Below, one piece after another: positions 21,307-31,716 of a stretch of 64,000 nucleotides of DNA. How positions within the stretch are numbered: the stretch's first letter is position 1; each line of letters opens with the position of its first letter. Source of the stretch: Lachnospiraceae bacterium (lineage in GTDB: Bacteria; Bacillota; Clostridia; Lachnospirales; Lachnospiraceae). Below the pieces are notes generated by a model, which saw only the letters and a list, made by a program, of their open reading frames with translations, had not been told where the DNA came from and did no database searches. The stretch is from NCBI GenBank assembly GCA_024698145.1, contig JAILRO010000057.1, positions 1 to 64,000 of the forward strand. The letters run 5' to 3'. The translations under genes and the position numbers were made by a program.

Positions 21307-23189
21307 TTATAGATTCAATAGAAAAATTAGATGAGAGAGCTGCCGCTTGTACTAGGTGCTTCGATGACAAATTAAAAGGTTCGGACGGAAAAAGACACAT
21401 TGTTATATGCGGTGGTACAGGCTGTCTTTCCAACAATTCAAAAGAAATCAAAGAAAAGTTTGAAAAACGTCTCGAAGAAAAAGACGTTTCATACAAAACA
21501 ACCGTTAATATTGTAGGATGTTTTGGTTTCTGTTCACAGGGACCATTTGTAAAAATATATCCGGAAGACACCCTATACAGACTTGTTACGATTGAAGATG
21601 TTGCCGAAATCGTCGATTCCGACATAGTAAATGGTGTTGTAGTAGAAAGGCTGCTCTATCAGGATCCGGCCACCGGTGTAAAAGTGACCAAGCAGGCCGA
21701 TATCAACTTCTACAAAAAACAACATAGAATTGCCCTTCACGGATGCGGCGAAATCAATCCGGAGGATATCAACGAAGCCTTAGGTCTCGGAGCTTTTATG
21801 GGACTTAAAAAAGCTCTCTCCATGTCAAGACAGGAAGTTATCGACGAAGTACTTGCTTCCGGAATAAGAGGACGCGGAGGTGCAGGTTTCCCCTCCGGAA
21901 GAAAATGGCAGTTTGCCTATAACGTTGACAGCGACGAGAAGTATGTTGTCTGTAACGGTGACGAAGGTGACCCCGGTGCATTTATGGATCGAAGCATATT
22001 AGAAGGTAATCCTTTAAGCGTTATAGAGGGTATGATGATTGCCGGATATGCCATTGGCGCAAAGAACGGCTACTTCTATGTACGTGCCGAATATCCTATT
22101 GCCGTAAACAGATTAAAAGAAGCTATCAAGCAGGCCGAAGACCTCGGACTTATAGGTGACAATATTTTTGGAACAGATTTCTCCTTCAGGTGTCACCTTC
22201 GTCTCGGTGCCGGCGCCTTTGTATGTGGAGAAGAAACTGCATTGCTTAATTCTATTGAAGGCAAGCGCGGCAATCCAAGACCAAGACCGCCATTCCCTGC
22301 ACTTAAAGGATTATGGGGTCAACCAACCATTATCAACAACGTGGAAACACTTTCGTGTATCCCCTTCATTTTAAGGGAAGGCGCTGCTGCTTTCTCAAGT
22401 GTCGGAACCGAGGGTTCAAAAGGAACCAAGGTTTTTGCACTCGGTGGAAAAGTCAACAACGTCGGACTTGTTGAAGTTCCTATGGGAACAACACTTCGCG
22501 AGTTAATCTTTGATATTGGTGGTGGCATACCGGACGGCAAGAAATTCAAAGCCATTCAGACAGGTGGTCCTTCCGGTGGATGTCTTACCGAGGAGTTCCT
22601 TGACGAACCGATTGACTTTGATAACCTTGTTCAGAAGGGCTCTATGATGGGCTCCGGTGGTGCGATTGTAATGGACGAGGACAACTGTATGGTTGACGTT
22701 GCAAAGTTCTACATGGAATTCATATGCGATGAATCCTGTGGAAAATGTTCCCCTTGCCGTATAGGTACAAAACGTATGTTAGAGATACTTACACGTATTA
22801 CAGAGGGCAACGGTACAATGCAGGATCTTGAAGATCTTGAGGAATTAAGCGCTACTGTTAAAACCAACTCATTGTGTGCATTGGGACAAACAGCTGCCAA
22901 CCCGGTAACGTCAACACTTACACATTTTAGAGATGAATACATAGCCCATATCGTCGATAAGAAATGTCCGGCCCGCGTATGTAAGAATCTCATGGAATAT
23001 CATATCGACCCTGATAAATGTATCGGTTGCGGCATGTGTGCCAAAGGCTGTCCGACTGATTGTATCAAACGAACCGAATATATTCCCGAAGGTCATAAAC
23101 TGGCTTCATTTGAAATCGATACTTCAAAATGCGTCAAGTGTGGTTCCTGCATAAGCGGATGTCGACTTGGTGCAATTTCGAAGAGATAA
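21303..23189 (+). CDS. hydB: NuoF-like subunit of trimeric [FeFe] hydrogenase
   Basis: GRGGAGFPSGRKWQFAY...VVCNGDEGDPGAFMDRS...CGKCSPCRIGTKRM; C-terminal 2x[4Fe-4S]. Confidence 0.94.
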   Translation: MIIDSIEKLDERAAACTRCFDDKLKGSDGKRHIVICGGTGCLSNNSKEIKEKFEKRLEEKDVSYKTTVNIVGCFGFCSQGPFVKIYPEDTLYRLVTIEDVAEIVDSDIVNGVVVERLLYQDPATGVKVTKQADINFYKKQHRIALHGCGEINPEDINEALGLGAFMGLKKALSMSRQEVIDEVLASGIRGRGGAGFPSGRKWQFAYNVDSDEKYVVCNGDEGDPGAFMDRSILEGNPLSVIEGMMIAGYAIGAKNGYFYVRAEYPIAVNRLKEAIKQAEDLGLIGDNIFGTDFSFRCHLRLGAGAFVCGEETALLNSIEGKRGNPRPRPPFPALKGLWGQPTIINNVETLSCIPFILREGAAAFSSVGTEGSKGTKVFALGGKVNNVGLVEVPMGTTLRELIFDIGGGIPDGKKFKAIQTGGPSGGCLTEEFLDEPIDFDNLVQKGSMMGSGGAIVMDEDNCMVDVAKFYMEFICDESCGKCSPCRIGTKRMLEILTRITEGNGTMQDLEDLEELSATVKTNSLCALGQTAANPVTSTLTHFRDEYIAHIVDKKCPARVCKNLMEYHIDPDKCIGCGMCAKGCPTDCIKRTEYIPEGHKLASFEIDTSKCVKCGSCISGCRLGAISKR

Positions 23190-23202
23190 GGGGGTATATA
23201 CT

Positions 23203-24981
23203 ATGGCATTGATTAATATTAAGATAGAGGGCATCTCCTATCAGGTTGAGGAGGGCCAGACAATACTTGAAGCGGCGAAAAAATGCGGATATGAAATTCC
23301 TTCTCTTTGCACCTTCAATCATGGTGAGTGTAACCAAGGCTCCTGTCGTGTATGTCTAGTAGAAGCTACCGGTGCAAGAGGTCTTGTTGCAAGTTGCGTT
23401 TATCCGATTTCTGACGGTATGGAGATAACAATTTCCTCACCAAAAGCCGTTGAAGCAAGAAGAAACAGTGTCGAATTACTGCTATCCGACCACAACCAGA
23501 ACTGTCAGCAATGCGACAAAAACGGCAAATGCGAGCTGTTGCGTGTTGCTTCGATAACCGGTTCACGAGAGCTTAAGTTCTCCGGCAGTCATTCAGAGAC
23601 GCACCTTGATACATTAGCACCGGGGCTTGTTCGCGACACTTCAAAATGTATACTTTGTGGCAGATGTATTGCACGATGTGAAAACGCACAAGGAATCGGA
23701 ATACTCGGTTTTGAAAACCGTGGATTCGACACATTTGTTTCACCAGCAGGTGACAGAAGTTTTGCAGATTCTCCATGTATCCAATGCGGACAATGTGTAA
23801 ATGTATGTCCTACCGGTGCGCTTATGGAACATTCAGAAATCAGTCTTGTTGATGAAGCATTCAAAGCAGGCAAGCATGTTATAGTTCAAGCTGCTCCTGC
23901 TGTTCGTGCAGCACTCGGCGAAGAGTTTGACTACCCAATCGGCACTCCGGTGACCGGCAAAATGATTGCCGCACTTAGACGACTTGGTTTTTATAGGGTA
24001 TATGACGTTAACTTCGGTGCAGATCTTACTATTATGGAAGAAGGAACCGAACTCCTTAATCGAATCAAAAACGGCGGCGTACTTCCTATGATAACCTCAT
24101 GTTCTCCGGGTTGGATTAACTATGCCGAATACAACTACGGCGATTTGCTTCCTCATTTATCATCCTGCAAATCTCCACATCAGATGCAGGGTGCAATAAT
24201 CAAGTCTTACTGGGCAAAACAAAACAACTTAAAACCGGAAGACATCTTCGTTGTATCAGTAATGCCTTGTATTGCCAAGAAGTTTGAGAAAGAAAGAGAA
24301 CAACTTAAAGTTAATGATATCCCTGATGTAGATGCAGTAATCACAACAAGAGAACTTGCACGAATGATAAAACGTGCGGGTATAGTTTTCGACAAGCTCC
24401 CTGATGAAGAATGGGATGCCGACATAATGGGTGATTATTCCGGTGCAGGCGTTATCTTCGGTGTAACCGGTGGTGTTATGGAAGCTGCGCTTCGTACTGT
24501 ATACTACAAGCTTACCGGCAAGGAAAAGGATGAAATAACCTTTACCGAAGTAAGAGGTCACGAAGCAGGTATTCGCGAAGCCTCTCTTGATATTGACGGC
24601 ACAACAATAAATGTTGCCATGGCTTCCGGCATGCGTTCTGCAAAAATACTTTTAGACGATATCAAGGACGGCAAATCCAAGTATCATTTCATAGAGATAA
24701 TGGGATGCCCCGGCGGATGCATTAACGGCGGTGGCCAACCTTATGTAAGAAGTTGCTTCCTTCCTAATGAAGATGATGACATAATGGAAACATACAAAGA
24801 AAAGAGAGCCCAGGCATTATACAAAGAAGACGAAGGCAGACCAATTCGTCAGTCTCATAACAATCCTCAAATAAAAGAGCTTTACGACAAGTTCCTAGAG
24901 GAACCTAATTCTCACAAGGCACACGAACTTTTACATACTACCTACGAAGCAAGAGTGGGATTTAACGAGATAGCAAACTAG
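23203..24981 (+). CDS. hydA: [FeFe] hydrogenase catalytic subunit
   Basis: H-cluster motifs TSCSPGW, MPCIAKK, MGCPGGCINGGGQP; N-terminal NuoG-like Fe-S domain. Confidence 0.96.
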   Translation: MALINIKIEGISYQVEEGQTILEAAKKCGYEIPSLCTFNHGECNQGSCRVCLVEATGARGLVASCVYPISDGMEITISSPKAVEARRNSVELLLSDHNQNCQQCDKNGKCELLRVASITGSRELKFSGSHSETHLDTLAPGLVRDTSKCILCGRCIARCENAQGIGILGFENRGFDTFVSPAGDRSFADSPCIQCGQCVNVCPTGALMEHSEISLVDEAFKAGKHVIVQAAPAVRAALGEEFDYPIGTPVTGKMIAALRRLGFYRVYDVNFGADLTIMEEGTELLNRIKNGGVLPMITSCSPGWINYAEYNYGDLLPHLSSCKSPHQMQGAIIKSYWAKQNNLKPEDIFVVSVMPCIAKKFEKEREQLKVNDIPDVDAVITTRELARMIKRAGIVFDKLPDEEWDADIMGDYSGAGVIFGVTGGVMEAALRTVYYKLTGKEKDEITFTEVRGHEAGIREASLDIDGTTINVAMASGMRSAKILLDDIKDGKSKYHFIEIMGCPGGCINGGGQPYVRSCFLPNEDDDIMETYKEKRAQALYKEDEGRPIRQSHNNPQIKELYDKFLEEPNSHKAHELLHTTYEARVGFNEIAN

Positions 24982-25065
24982 CACACGTTTTTATATTTTC
25001 GTTGAATTGTCAGGTAAAATCGTGTAAAATATTGTATTATGATGTAGTTACTTGGAGGGTTGCTC

Positions 25066-26466
25066 ATGGATTACAAAGAGTGTGCTGAGAATTTTGAACA
25101 GATTGCATGCGTTGTTTCGATGGAACTGTTGGAGAATGGGGATTACGGTGACATCAGAATAGAATACGGTAATCAGGCATACAGAAATTACGTTGATGAA
25201 CTCGGTGATTTTTATGTGCCAGGTGGATTGTACACAGATTATATTCCGAAAGATATGAATTTTGAAAATCTGTGTTACAATTGCATAACCGAGAAGAAAG
25301 CAATGCATTCGTATGTTAACGCAGTAGGGTTTGATGCATGGATGGATATCAATTTGATGCCACTTAAGTCTGATGATGACAAATTAGGTTATTGCTTGTT
25401 TTCTTTTGAGATGACGCCTGAGGTTGATGTTGAAAAATTGGCGGATATTTCAAGCGACACAGCTTCGCATGTACTTAGAACGTGTTTGAAACTTCGTGAG
25501 AATGATGACTTTGAGGCTGCGATGAAATCTGTGATAGGCGATATAAGAGAATTATGTGATTCAAGTCATTGTTGTATTTTGCTTACAGATTTTAAGAAAA
25601 GAGAAGCAAGAGTGCTTGCAGAATCAATTAAGGAAGGCAGTGGTCTTCTTCCTATGAACACATACTTAGGTCCGGAGTTCTTTGATATAGTAGCCACATG
25701 GCCGGGTATTATAGGTGGAAGTAATTGTTGTGTTGTTTCCGATAAGCGTGGAATGACAGAGCTTGAAAAGAATAATCCTACATGGGCTGCTTCCTTAAAG
25801 AATGCAGGAGCTAATAGTGTTGTACTTTATCCACTTAAAGGTAATGGACAGACGTTAGGATACATATGGGCAATCAATTTTGATACGGATAGAACGATGG
25901 TAATCAAGGAAATCCTTGAGGTTACAACATTTATTCTTTCTTCAGAGATTGCCAGTTACCAATTATACAAACATTTGGAACTTACAAGTCGTTATGATTT
26001 ACTTACCGGTATTATGAATCGTAATGCCATGAATATCAGGATAGACAAGATAGTTCTTGGCGAGAGTAACATTTCAGGAACATTTGGTGTTGCATTCGCC
26101 GGTATCAAAGGTCTTCGTACTATGAACGATAACATCGGACATCATGCAGGTGATGAATTGTTAAAGAGAGCTGCGGACACTTTGAGTAGGATATTTGATG
26201 GATATGAAGTGTACAGAGCAGGTGGAGATGAATTCCTTGTGTTCTGCGAAGGAATAGCCAAGAAAGATTTTGACAAACTTATCAAAGATTTAAAAGGTAA
26301 TTTCAAGACAGAAGGCGGTGTTAATTTTGCTGTCGGAAGTTGCTATGGAGAAGACGGTGAAGAACTTCGAAAGGCCCTTAAAATTGCAGACGAAATGATG
26401 TATTCGGATATGGAAGAGTTCTACAGGAAACATCCGGGACAAGAACGAAGAGGATTTCTTGCATAG
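25066..26466 (+). CDS. Diguanylate cyclase with N-terminal sensor/GAF-like region
   Basis: YDLLTGIMNRNAMN...RAGGDEFLVF. Confidence 0.85.
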   Translation: MDYKECAENFEQIACVVSMELLENGDYGDIRIEYGNQAYRNYVDELGDFYVPGGLYTDYIPKDMNFENLCYNCITEKKAMHSYVNAVGFDAWMDINLMPLKSDDDKLGYCLFSFEMTPEVDVEKLADISSDTASHVLRTCLKLRENDDFEAAMKSVIGDIRELCDSSHCCILLTDFKKREARVLAESIKEGSGLLPMNTYLGPEFFDIVATWPGIIGGSNCCVVSDKRGMTELEKNNPTWAASLKNAGANSVVLYPLKGNGQTLGYIWAINFDTDRTMVIKEILEVTTFILSSEIASYQLYKHLELTSRYDLLTGIMNRNAMNIRIDKIVLGESNISGTFGVAFAGIKGLRTMNDNIGHHAGDELLKRAADTLSRIFDGYEVYRAGGDEFLVFCEGIAKKDFDKLIKDLKGNFKTEGGVNFAVGSCYGEDGEELRKALKIADEMMYSDMEEFYRKHPGQERRGFLA

Positions 26467-26474
26467 AATAGCAA

Positions 26475-26513
26475 CAAAAGCGCGAGATGGATTTAGCCCA
26501 TCTCGCGCTTTTG
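26475..26513. terminator. Intrinsic terminator
   Basis: aaaagcgcgagatgg-atttag-cccatctcgcgctttt long perfect hairpin. Confidence 0.85.
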
Positions 26514-26559
26514 TTATGAATTTAATCAAGCAATAAAGCCACTACCACTTTCTATTAGA

Positions 26560-27930
26560 TTATTTAAATACGCGTCGAACGAAGTTAGTAAAGACATCTA
26601 CGTGTCCGGCACCCTCTTTTTTCAGGAAAACATGAGGAACCCCATTAGCTTCAAGGGTATCATGATAAACTGTTGGAACCGTGCGGGCAACATTGTCAGA
26701 TGTTCCCTGAAATATCATTATTAGTGTGTTGTTCTTATATTTATCCTCAAGTGTGAAATCCGAAGTTTCAAAAAGTACATGATCGATATCATTAAATCCA
26801 TCATCTTCTGTACCGGTCACAACACCTGCCCAAGGGCTTGCTGCACCGATATACTTAAATGTATCCTGCAGAGCTATTCCAAGATGGAGTGCAACACGGC
26901 CTCCCATGCTAAATCCATATATAGCAGTATGTTCTCTGTCTGTAAGAGTAGGATAGTGTTCATCAATATATGGCTTCAAACAATCTTTAAAATCATTCAG
27001 AAAATTATCATAATTTTTTATTTCATCCGCTCCCATACCACTTGATTCTTTTCCTGCAGCGCAGTTTGCAGACACCACTATCGCTTCTTTTGCTAATCCT
27101 TCACCAACTGCGGTCCAATAACATCCTATATAATGATCACAGTAATCTGCATTAGACATAATCGGATGACAATAATAAATAACAGGATATTTTTTCGAAG
27201 GATTGTAACCCTTCGGAAGATATACATTGGCCTTTATATCAACGGTCTCATTTTCCTTAATACACGTTGATGGATATGTTATCGTTTCCTTTGTTCCCTT
27301 TACAGCATCACTTGCGTCGTTCGATAATTCCGGATAAATTGTATTATCCAAGTCTATTGTAGTATTCTCTTTCCCGGTATTCCCCTCTTCTGTAGTGGTA
27401 CCTTCTTCTGTAGTCTTATCCTCTTTTGAAGATGTATTGTTCGCATCATCAGAAGGTGTCGTTGTAGGTTTTACATTAGAATCAGGTGTTTGAGTTTTTT
27501 TCTCTTCATTTGCCGGTGTCACCGGATTCTTTGTTTCCTCTTGTTTATCAGACGTTGTATTATTTTTCCTGTTAACAGCCTTAACATTAATGGTCATTTT
27601 CTTAACCTTAACAGATTTGCCATTTTTGATTTTAGCAGTTACAACTGCTTTACCAACTTTCCTACCATTGATAATTGCATAAACATTTTTTCCTTTGGTT
27701 TTCTTTTTGGTAATCTTAGCTATCTTTGGATTGTTGGTAGACCACTGTACCTTGGTTTTTCCAGTAGCTTTACTGATTGTAAGTTTTATAGATTCGTTGA
27801 CATTGATTGATACCTTTTTCTTCGAGATATCTGTTTTCTTTGTTGCCGCATGAGATACTGCAGTTGTAGAGATACTTGCAAGTAAAAGCACTGCCACAAC
27901 TAATAACGATAACTTTTTCCTGCTCTTCAT
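26560..27930 (-). CDS. Secreted esterase with N-terminal Ig-like (Big_2) domain
   Basis: Signal peptide; VQWSTNNPKIAKI; Thr-rich linker; nucleophile elbow AIYGFSMGGRVAL. Confidence 0.85.
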   Translation of the reverse strand: MKSRKKLSLLVVAVLLLASISTTAVSHAATKKTDISKKKVSINVNESIKLTISKATGKTKVQWSTNNPKIAKITKKKTKGKNVYAIINGRKVGKAVVTAKIKNGKSVKVKKMTINVKAVNRKNNTTSDKQEETKNPVTPANEEKKTQTPDSNVKPTTTPSDDANNTSSKEDKTTEEGTTTEEGNTGKENTTIDLDNTIYPELSNDASDAVKGTKETITYPSTCIKENETVDIKANVYLPKGYNPSKKYPVIYYCHPIMSNADYCDHYIGCYWTAVGEGLAKEAIVVSANCAAGKESSGMGADEIKNYDNFLNDFKDCLKPYIDEHYPTLTDREHTAIYGFSMGGRVALHLGIALQDTFKYIGAASPWAGVVTGTEDDGFNDIDHVLFETSDFTLEDKYKNNTLIMIFQGTSDNVARTVPTVYHDTLEANGVPHVFLKKEGAGHVDVFTNFVRRVFK

Positions 27931-28025
27931 AATTAGCCTCCTTCTTCATAGTATGTGATAAAAATCAGTATAAAGTCACTACAAATAGTTTGTCAATAAA
28001 GTTTTGACAACATATTACTAATACC

Positions 28026-28841
28026 CTACTGCTTATTTCTGTAATACGCAAACATATATTGCTGGTATACTCCATTATATGGGCTGTACACTTCAAAAGG
28101 ATAACCATCGCTGTACTCTGTCTCCAAAACGCGTTTAATCCACACATCAATTGGGAATGCGTTGAGTCTGTGAAAACCAAACAGCAACATGCAACTTGCA
28201 ACCTTTTTGCCTACCCCGTAAATGTTGGTAAGACTTTTTAAGACTTCCTCATCATCCCCTACATTCAGTCCTTCAAAATCAATATTTCCTGAAACAACAG
28301 ATTTGGCAAACTCTGTTATATATTTATCCCTGTATCCGAATTTGCAATAAGCCACGTCCTCATCACTCATATTAACTATGGCTTCCGGTGTGGGAAATGT
28401 GTAATATATTTCTCCTCTTGTATCTTTCTTCTGCACGCCGGCTTTTTCGGAAAGTTTCTCTATGGACGCTTTAATTGCCGGTATATTACGGTTCTGTGAT
28501 ATTATAAAACTAATAAGCGATTCCCATGGATCTTGTCTTAATATTCTTATTCCACGCTCATGCTCTGCCGCCTCGTACAAGAAAGGATCAGACTTCTTAT
28601 CAATTTTACTCCTGATAGTCCCATAATCCTCTGACATATCCAGATAATCACTCCAAATAGATTCATACTCTTCCTTCGTACAATCAAGTTCGTATACGTA
28701 ACCATCCACTTTGTATATGCACAGACATTTACCACGATGTATTATTCTATAGCCGTTATCCTCTATCGGCTGCCATCGAAAACATTGTCCGCTATCCGCT
28801 ATTTTCTTCAAATCAAAATCATCTTTTATTTCTACTCTCAT
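28026..28841 (-). CDS. ogg: 8-oxoguanine DNA glycosylase (OGG-type)
   Basis: SGQCFRWQ...DPWESLISFIISQNRNIPAIKASIEKL...GVGKKVASCMLLFGFHRLNAFPIDVWIKRV. Confidence 0.9.
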   Translation of the reverse strand: MRVEIKDDFDLKKIADSGQCFRWQPIEDNGYRIIHRGKCLCIYKVDGYVYELDCTKEEYESIWSDYLDMSEDYGTIRSKIDKKSDPFLYEAAEHERGIRILRQDPWESLISFIISQNRNIPAIKASIEKLSEKAGVQKKDTRGEIYYTFPTPEAIVNMSDEDVAYCKFGYRDKYITEFAKSVVSGNIDFEGLNVGDDEEVLKSLTNIYGVGKKVASCMLLFGFHRLNAFPIDVWIKRVLETEYSDGYPFEVYSPYNGVYQQYMFAYYRNKQ

Positions 28842-28928
28842 CCCGAAACAACCTCAAAATCATACACTATAAAGCAAACGAAGGACCGGCACAAATGACG
28901 GTCCTTCCTTGCATATAATAAATCATTA

Positions 28929-29894
28929 TTACTTGTCACTCAAATCAAAGTTCTCATCGTAGCATACTATAAGATCTACCGGTTCATCCTCGACAAAAAG
29001 TGGAACCTTATACATATGAGCACTTGCTTTCAAAATAGAATGATCCTTCTTCATAACCGGTGATTCAAGAACTGCATTAACATTCTGATCACTAAGGCCT
29101 GTAACAAATAAACCATTGTTACAATTAAGGAACTCATTAACTGCATCCAAGGTATCAACCGACTGTTCAAAACTGTCGTTAGCAAAAGCTTTGCTCGCAA
29201 AACCTCTTGCAACCTTACCAATGCCCTCTTCGTCTCCGCAAAGAGCGGTATAGAAACGATAATCTCCTACGATATGCTGAGTTGCACAACGTGCCGCATC
29301 ATAATCTGTTATTCTCTCAATCTTCTCCATACGGAAGAATCTGTCAACAAATCTTACAACGTTTCTTGATGTTAACATAATGTAATCTTTGATATATGAC
29401 GGCATCTCATCATCCTTGACAAATATAGGAATTATTCTATCTACATCGCCGGTCTTGATAGCCTCCAACTCAAGAGTTGTAAGTCCTCTGTCTTTTCTAT
29501 AATTGATAAGCTCTTCTCTGATTCTATCCATTGTAAGCAAATCATTCTCAAGAAGCGCTTGTATGAACAACAAGTATGAGTCTCCCTGTCTGTCTAACAA
29601 ATCAGAAACATCCAATTCCGAAAGATATCCCTTCTCTATCGCGATATCTCCAAAGCGCTTATCTTCCTGCTGTTGAAGCAAATTAACTTCTCTTGTCTGC
29701 TCTTCAGTCATTAACCCCGTTTCAACTGCAAGCAAACCCATCTGTACCTTGCTATTCTTCGTATTCTCTACAAGGTCATTATACTTATCGTGTGTTATAA
29801 TCCCCTTGTCCACAAGATACTTTCCGAAATAAATTCCAAACATAGAGCCCCACCTTCCTTTGTATAAATACATACATTTATTATACATAACCAT
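28929..29894 (-). CDS. Protein with N-terminal GspE-N/MshEN-like repeats and CheX-like C-terminal domain
   Basis: KRFGDIAIEKGYLSELDVSDLLDRQ pattern; CheX-like C-terminal half (family-level recognition). Confidence 0.6.
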   Translation of the reverse strand: MVMYNKCMYLYKGRWGSMFGIYFGKYLVDKGIITHDKYNDLVENTKNSKVQMGLLAVETGLMTEEQTREVNLLQQQEDKRFGDIAIEKGYLSELDVSDLLDRQGDSYLLFIQALLENDLLTMDRIREELINYRKDRGLTTLELEAIKTGDVDRIIPIFVKDDEMPSYIKDYIMLTSRNVVRFVDRFFRMEKIERITDYDAARCATQHIVGDYRFYTALCGDEEGIGKVARGFASKAFANDSFEQSVDTLDAVNEFLNCNNGLFVTGLSDQNVNAVLESPVMKKDHSILKASAHMYKVPLFVEDEPVDLIVCYDENFDLSDK

Positions 29895-29943
29895 TAGTTA
29901 ATTTGCAACCTGATAAATGTTGTTTTACCCCATCAAAAAAACG

Positions 29944-31611
29944 TTATACCTCAGCTCCAAGGTCACTCCAGCGTCTCTCAAACTCTACTATAGACATCGG
30001 TCTTGCAAAGTAGAATCCTTGGAACATATAACATCCAAGTTCTATCATTTTATCAAGCTGTTTCTTAGTCTCAACACCCTCTGTTATAACCCTCATAGAC
30101 AAGCGGTCTGACATATCAATTACCGTACCCAATATGTCCTCGCTTCTCTTGCTGTTCTCTGTTTCCTGAAGAAAATCCTTATCAATTTTGAGAACATCTG
30201 CATTAATGTCTTTAAGAAGACTAAGTGATGAATATCCTTTTCCAAAATCATCAATCTCGATGTCGAAACCTTCATCATGAAGTTTATTTACAAGTGCAAG
30301 TTGCTTAAGTGCATCCTGCATAAGAATAGTTTCCGTAATCTCAAGCTTAAGTTTCTTCTTATTGATATCATACTTCTTAACCAAATCATTCATAAATGTA
30401 TAAACATCCATATAGAAGAAATCTTTTGGCGAAATATTAACGGATATATAGAGTCCCTCCTTATCCGTACCCTTCCATGACGCAAGCGTTTTAGCCGCTT
30501 CCTCCCAAATAAACTTGTCCAAATCCGTTATAAGATCTGTTCGCTCCAATACGTCCAAAAACTCGCCCGGTGCAACAATCTCGCCCGATTTCCTAATCCA
30601 GCGGATAAGTGCCTCCGCTCCTTTGACAACTCCTCTGTGAGAAACCTGCGGCTGAAGAAACATATGGAACTCACCATCAACTAAAGCACGTCTAAAATCT
30701 GTAATAATCTGCTGTTCCTTAAGAACCTTTTCCATAAGATTCTCATCAAACTCAACAAGTCTCTGCTCACTACTTCCCTTGATTGTAGAAAGAGCCAACT
30801 GTGCTCTGTCAACCATCGCTGACACCATAAGAGATCTGTCTGTAACGATGTAGACACCACCCTGAATATGAACATGAAATTGAGGACTGTCTATTATTCC
30901 CGGAAGCTCCTTTGATGCTGATATGATAAACGAATTATCAAAATTCTCCTTATGAATACAAACAGCATACAAGTCTCCTCTAAGACGTGCACACACCTCG
31001 TCAGGGGCACATTTGGACTTGATAAGATTACCTACAGCCTTAAGAACCTCGTCTCCCTTCTCTTCACCGAAAAGATCGTTAACAAGCTTAAAGCTCATAA
31101 TATCGTACACGATGATGACCCATTCTTTATCCCATTGTTCATCCATCGTTTCTCTTGCCTTTTCAAAAAATCCGTCCCAATTATACAAACCTGTAAGAGG
31201 ATCTTTGATTGAACGTTTCGCGCTTCCTCGTTTTGTGTTCTCTTCCGCATTATAATCAACGCCCTCGATTCTTGTCACACATTCAAGAACACATCTGACT
31301 GTTTCAGTATCGGAAACATAATCCACCGGAACCATAAGGATATGATATGTGTTTCCATCATATTCCTTAACACGCTCTATTCTTTTCCCTTTGACACAGG
31401 CAGCAGCCACATCCATGTTACGATTATCTTCTCCACCGTCCCATATGTGACAACCGAAAATTTCTGTCTCTATTTCTCCGTTGTCATTTATGTGCCACTC
31501 CTCATTCCTATCGGGATTGATTACACTCACATAGTCATACAATTCTGTCATCTGACTCATTATAATTGTAAGTTCTGAAAGCATATGTTTCTTAACTGTC
31601 ATCGTTTGCAA
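29944..31611 (-). CDS. Degenerate GGDEF plus EAL phosphodiesterase
   Basis: RLRGDLYAV in place of GGDEF; EAL motifs GAEALIRW, VNISPKDF, IDDFGKGYSSL. Confidence 0.9.
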   Translation of the reverse strand: MQTMTVKKHMLSELTIIMSQMTELYDYVSVINPDRNEEWHINDNGEIETEIFGCHIWDGGEDNRNMDVAAACVKGKRIERVKEYDGNTYHILMVPVDYVSDTETVRCVLECVTRIEGVDYNAEENTKRGSAKRSIKDPLTGLYNWDGFFEKARETMDEQWDKEWVIIVYDIMSFKLVNDLFGEEKGDEVLKAVGNLIKSKCAPDEVCARLRGDLYAVCIHKENFDNSFIISASKELPGIIDSPQFHVHIQGGVYIVTDRSLMVSAMVDRAQLALSTIKGSSEQRLVEFDENLMEKVLKEQQIITDFRRALVDGEFHMFLQPQVSHRGVVKGAEALIRWIRKSGEIVAPGEFLDVLERTDLITDLDKFIWEEAAKTLASWKGTDKEGLYISVNISPKDFFYMDVYTFMNDLVKKYDINKKKLKLEITETILMQDALKQLALVNKLHDEGFDIEIDDFGKGYSSLSLLKDINADVLKIDKDFLQETENSKRSEDILGTVIDMSDRLSMRVITEGVETKKQLDKMIELGCYMFQGFYFARPMSIVEFERRWSDLGAEV

Positions 31612-31716
31612 CTCCTAATCAATTCAAAATCTGTGTATATTATACAATAAACGTACAGCCTTGCCTACTGATTTTTGTGATTTTGAATAAAATAGTGAAA
31701 TTTAATAAAAATTCAC

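Noticed and set aside
31013-31255. + strand ORFs opposite the GGDEF-EAL gene
   Set aside because: Antisense, no homology-like features.
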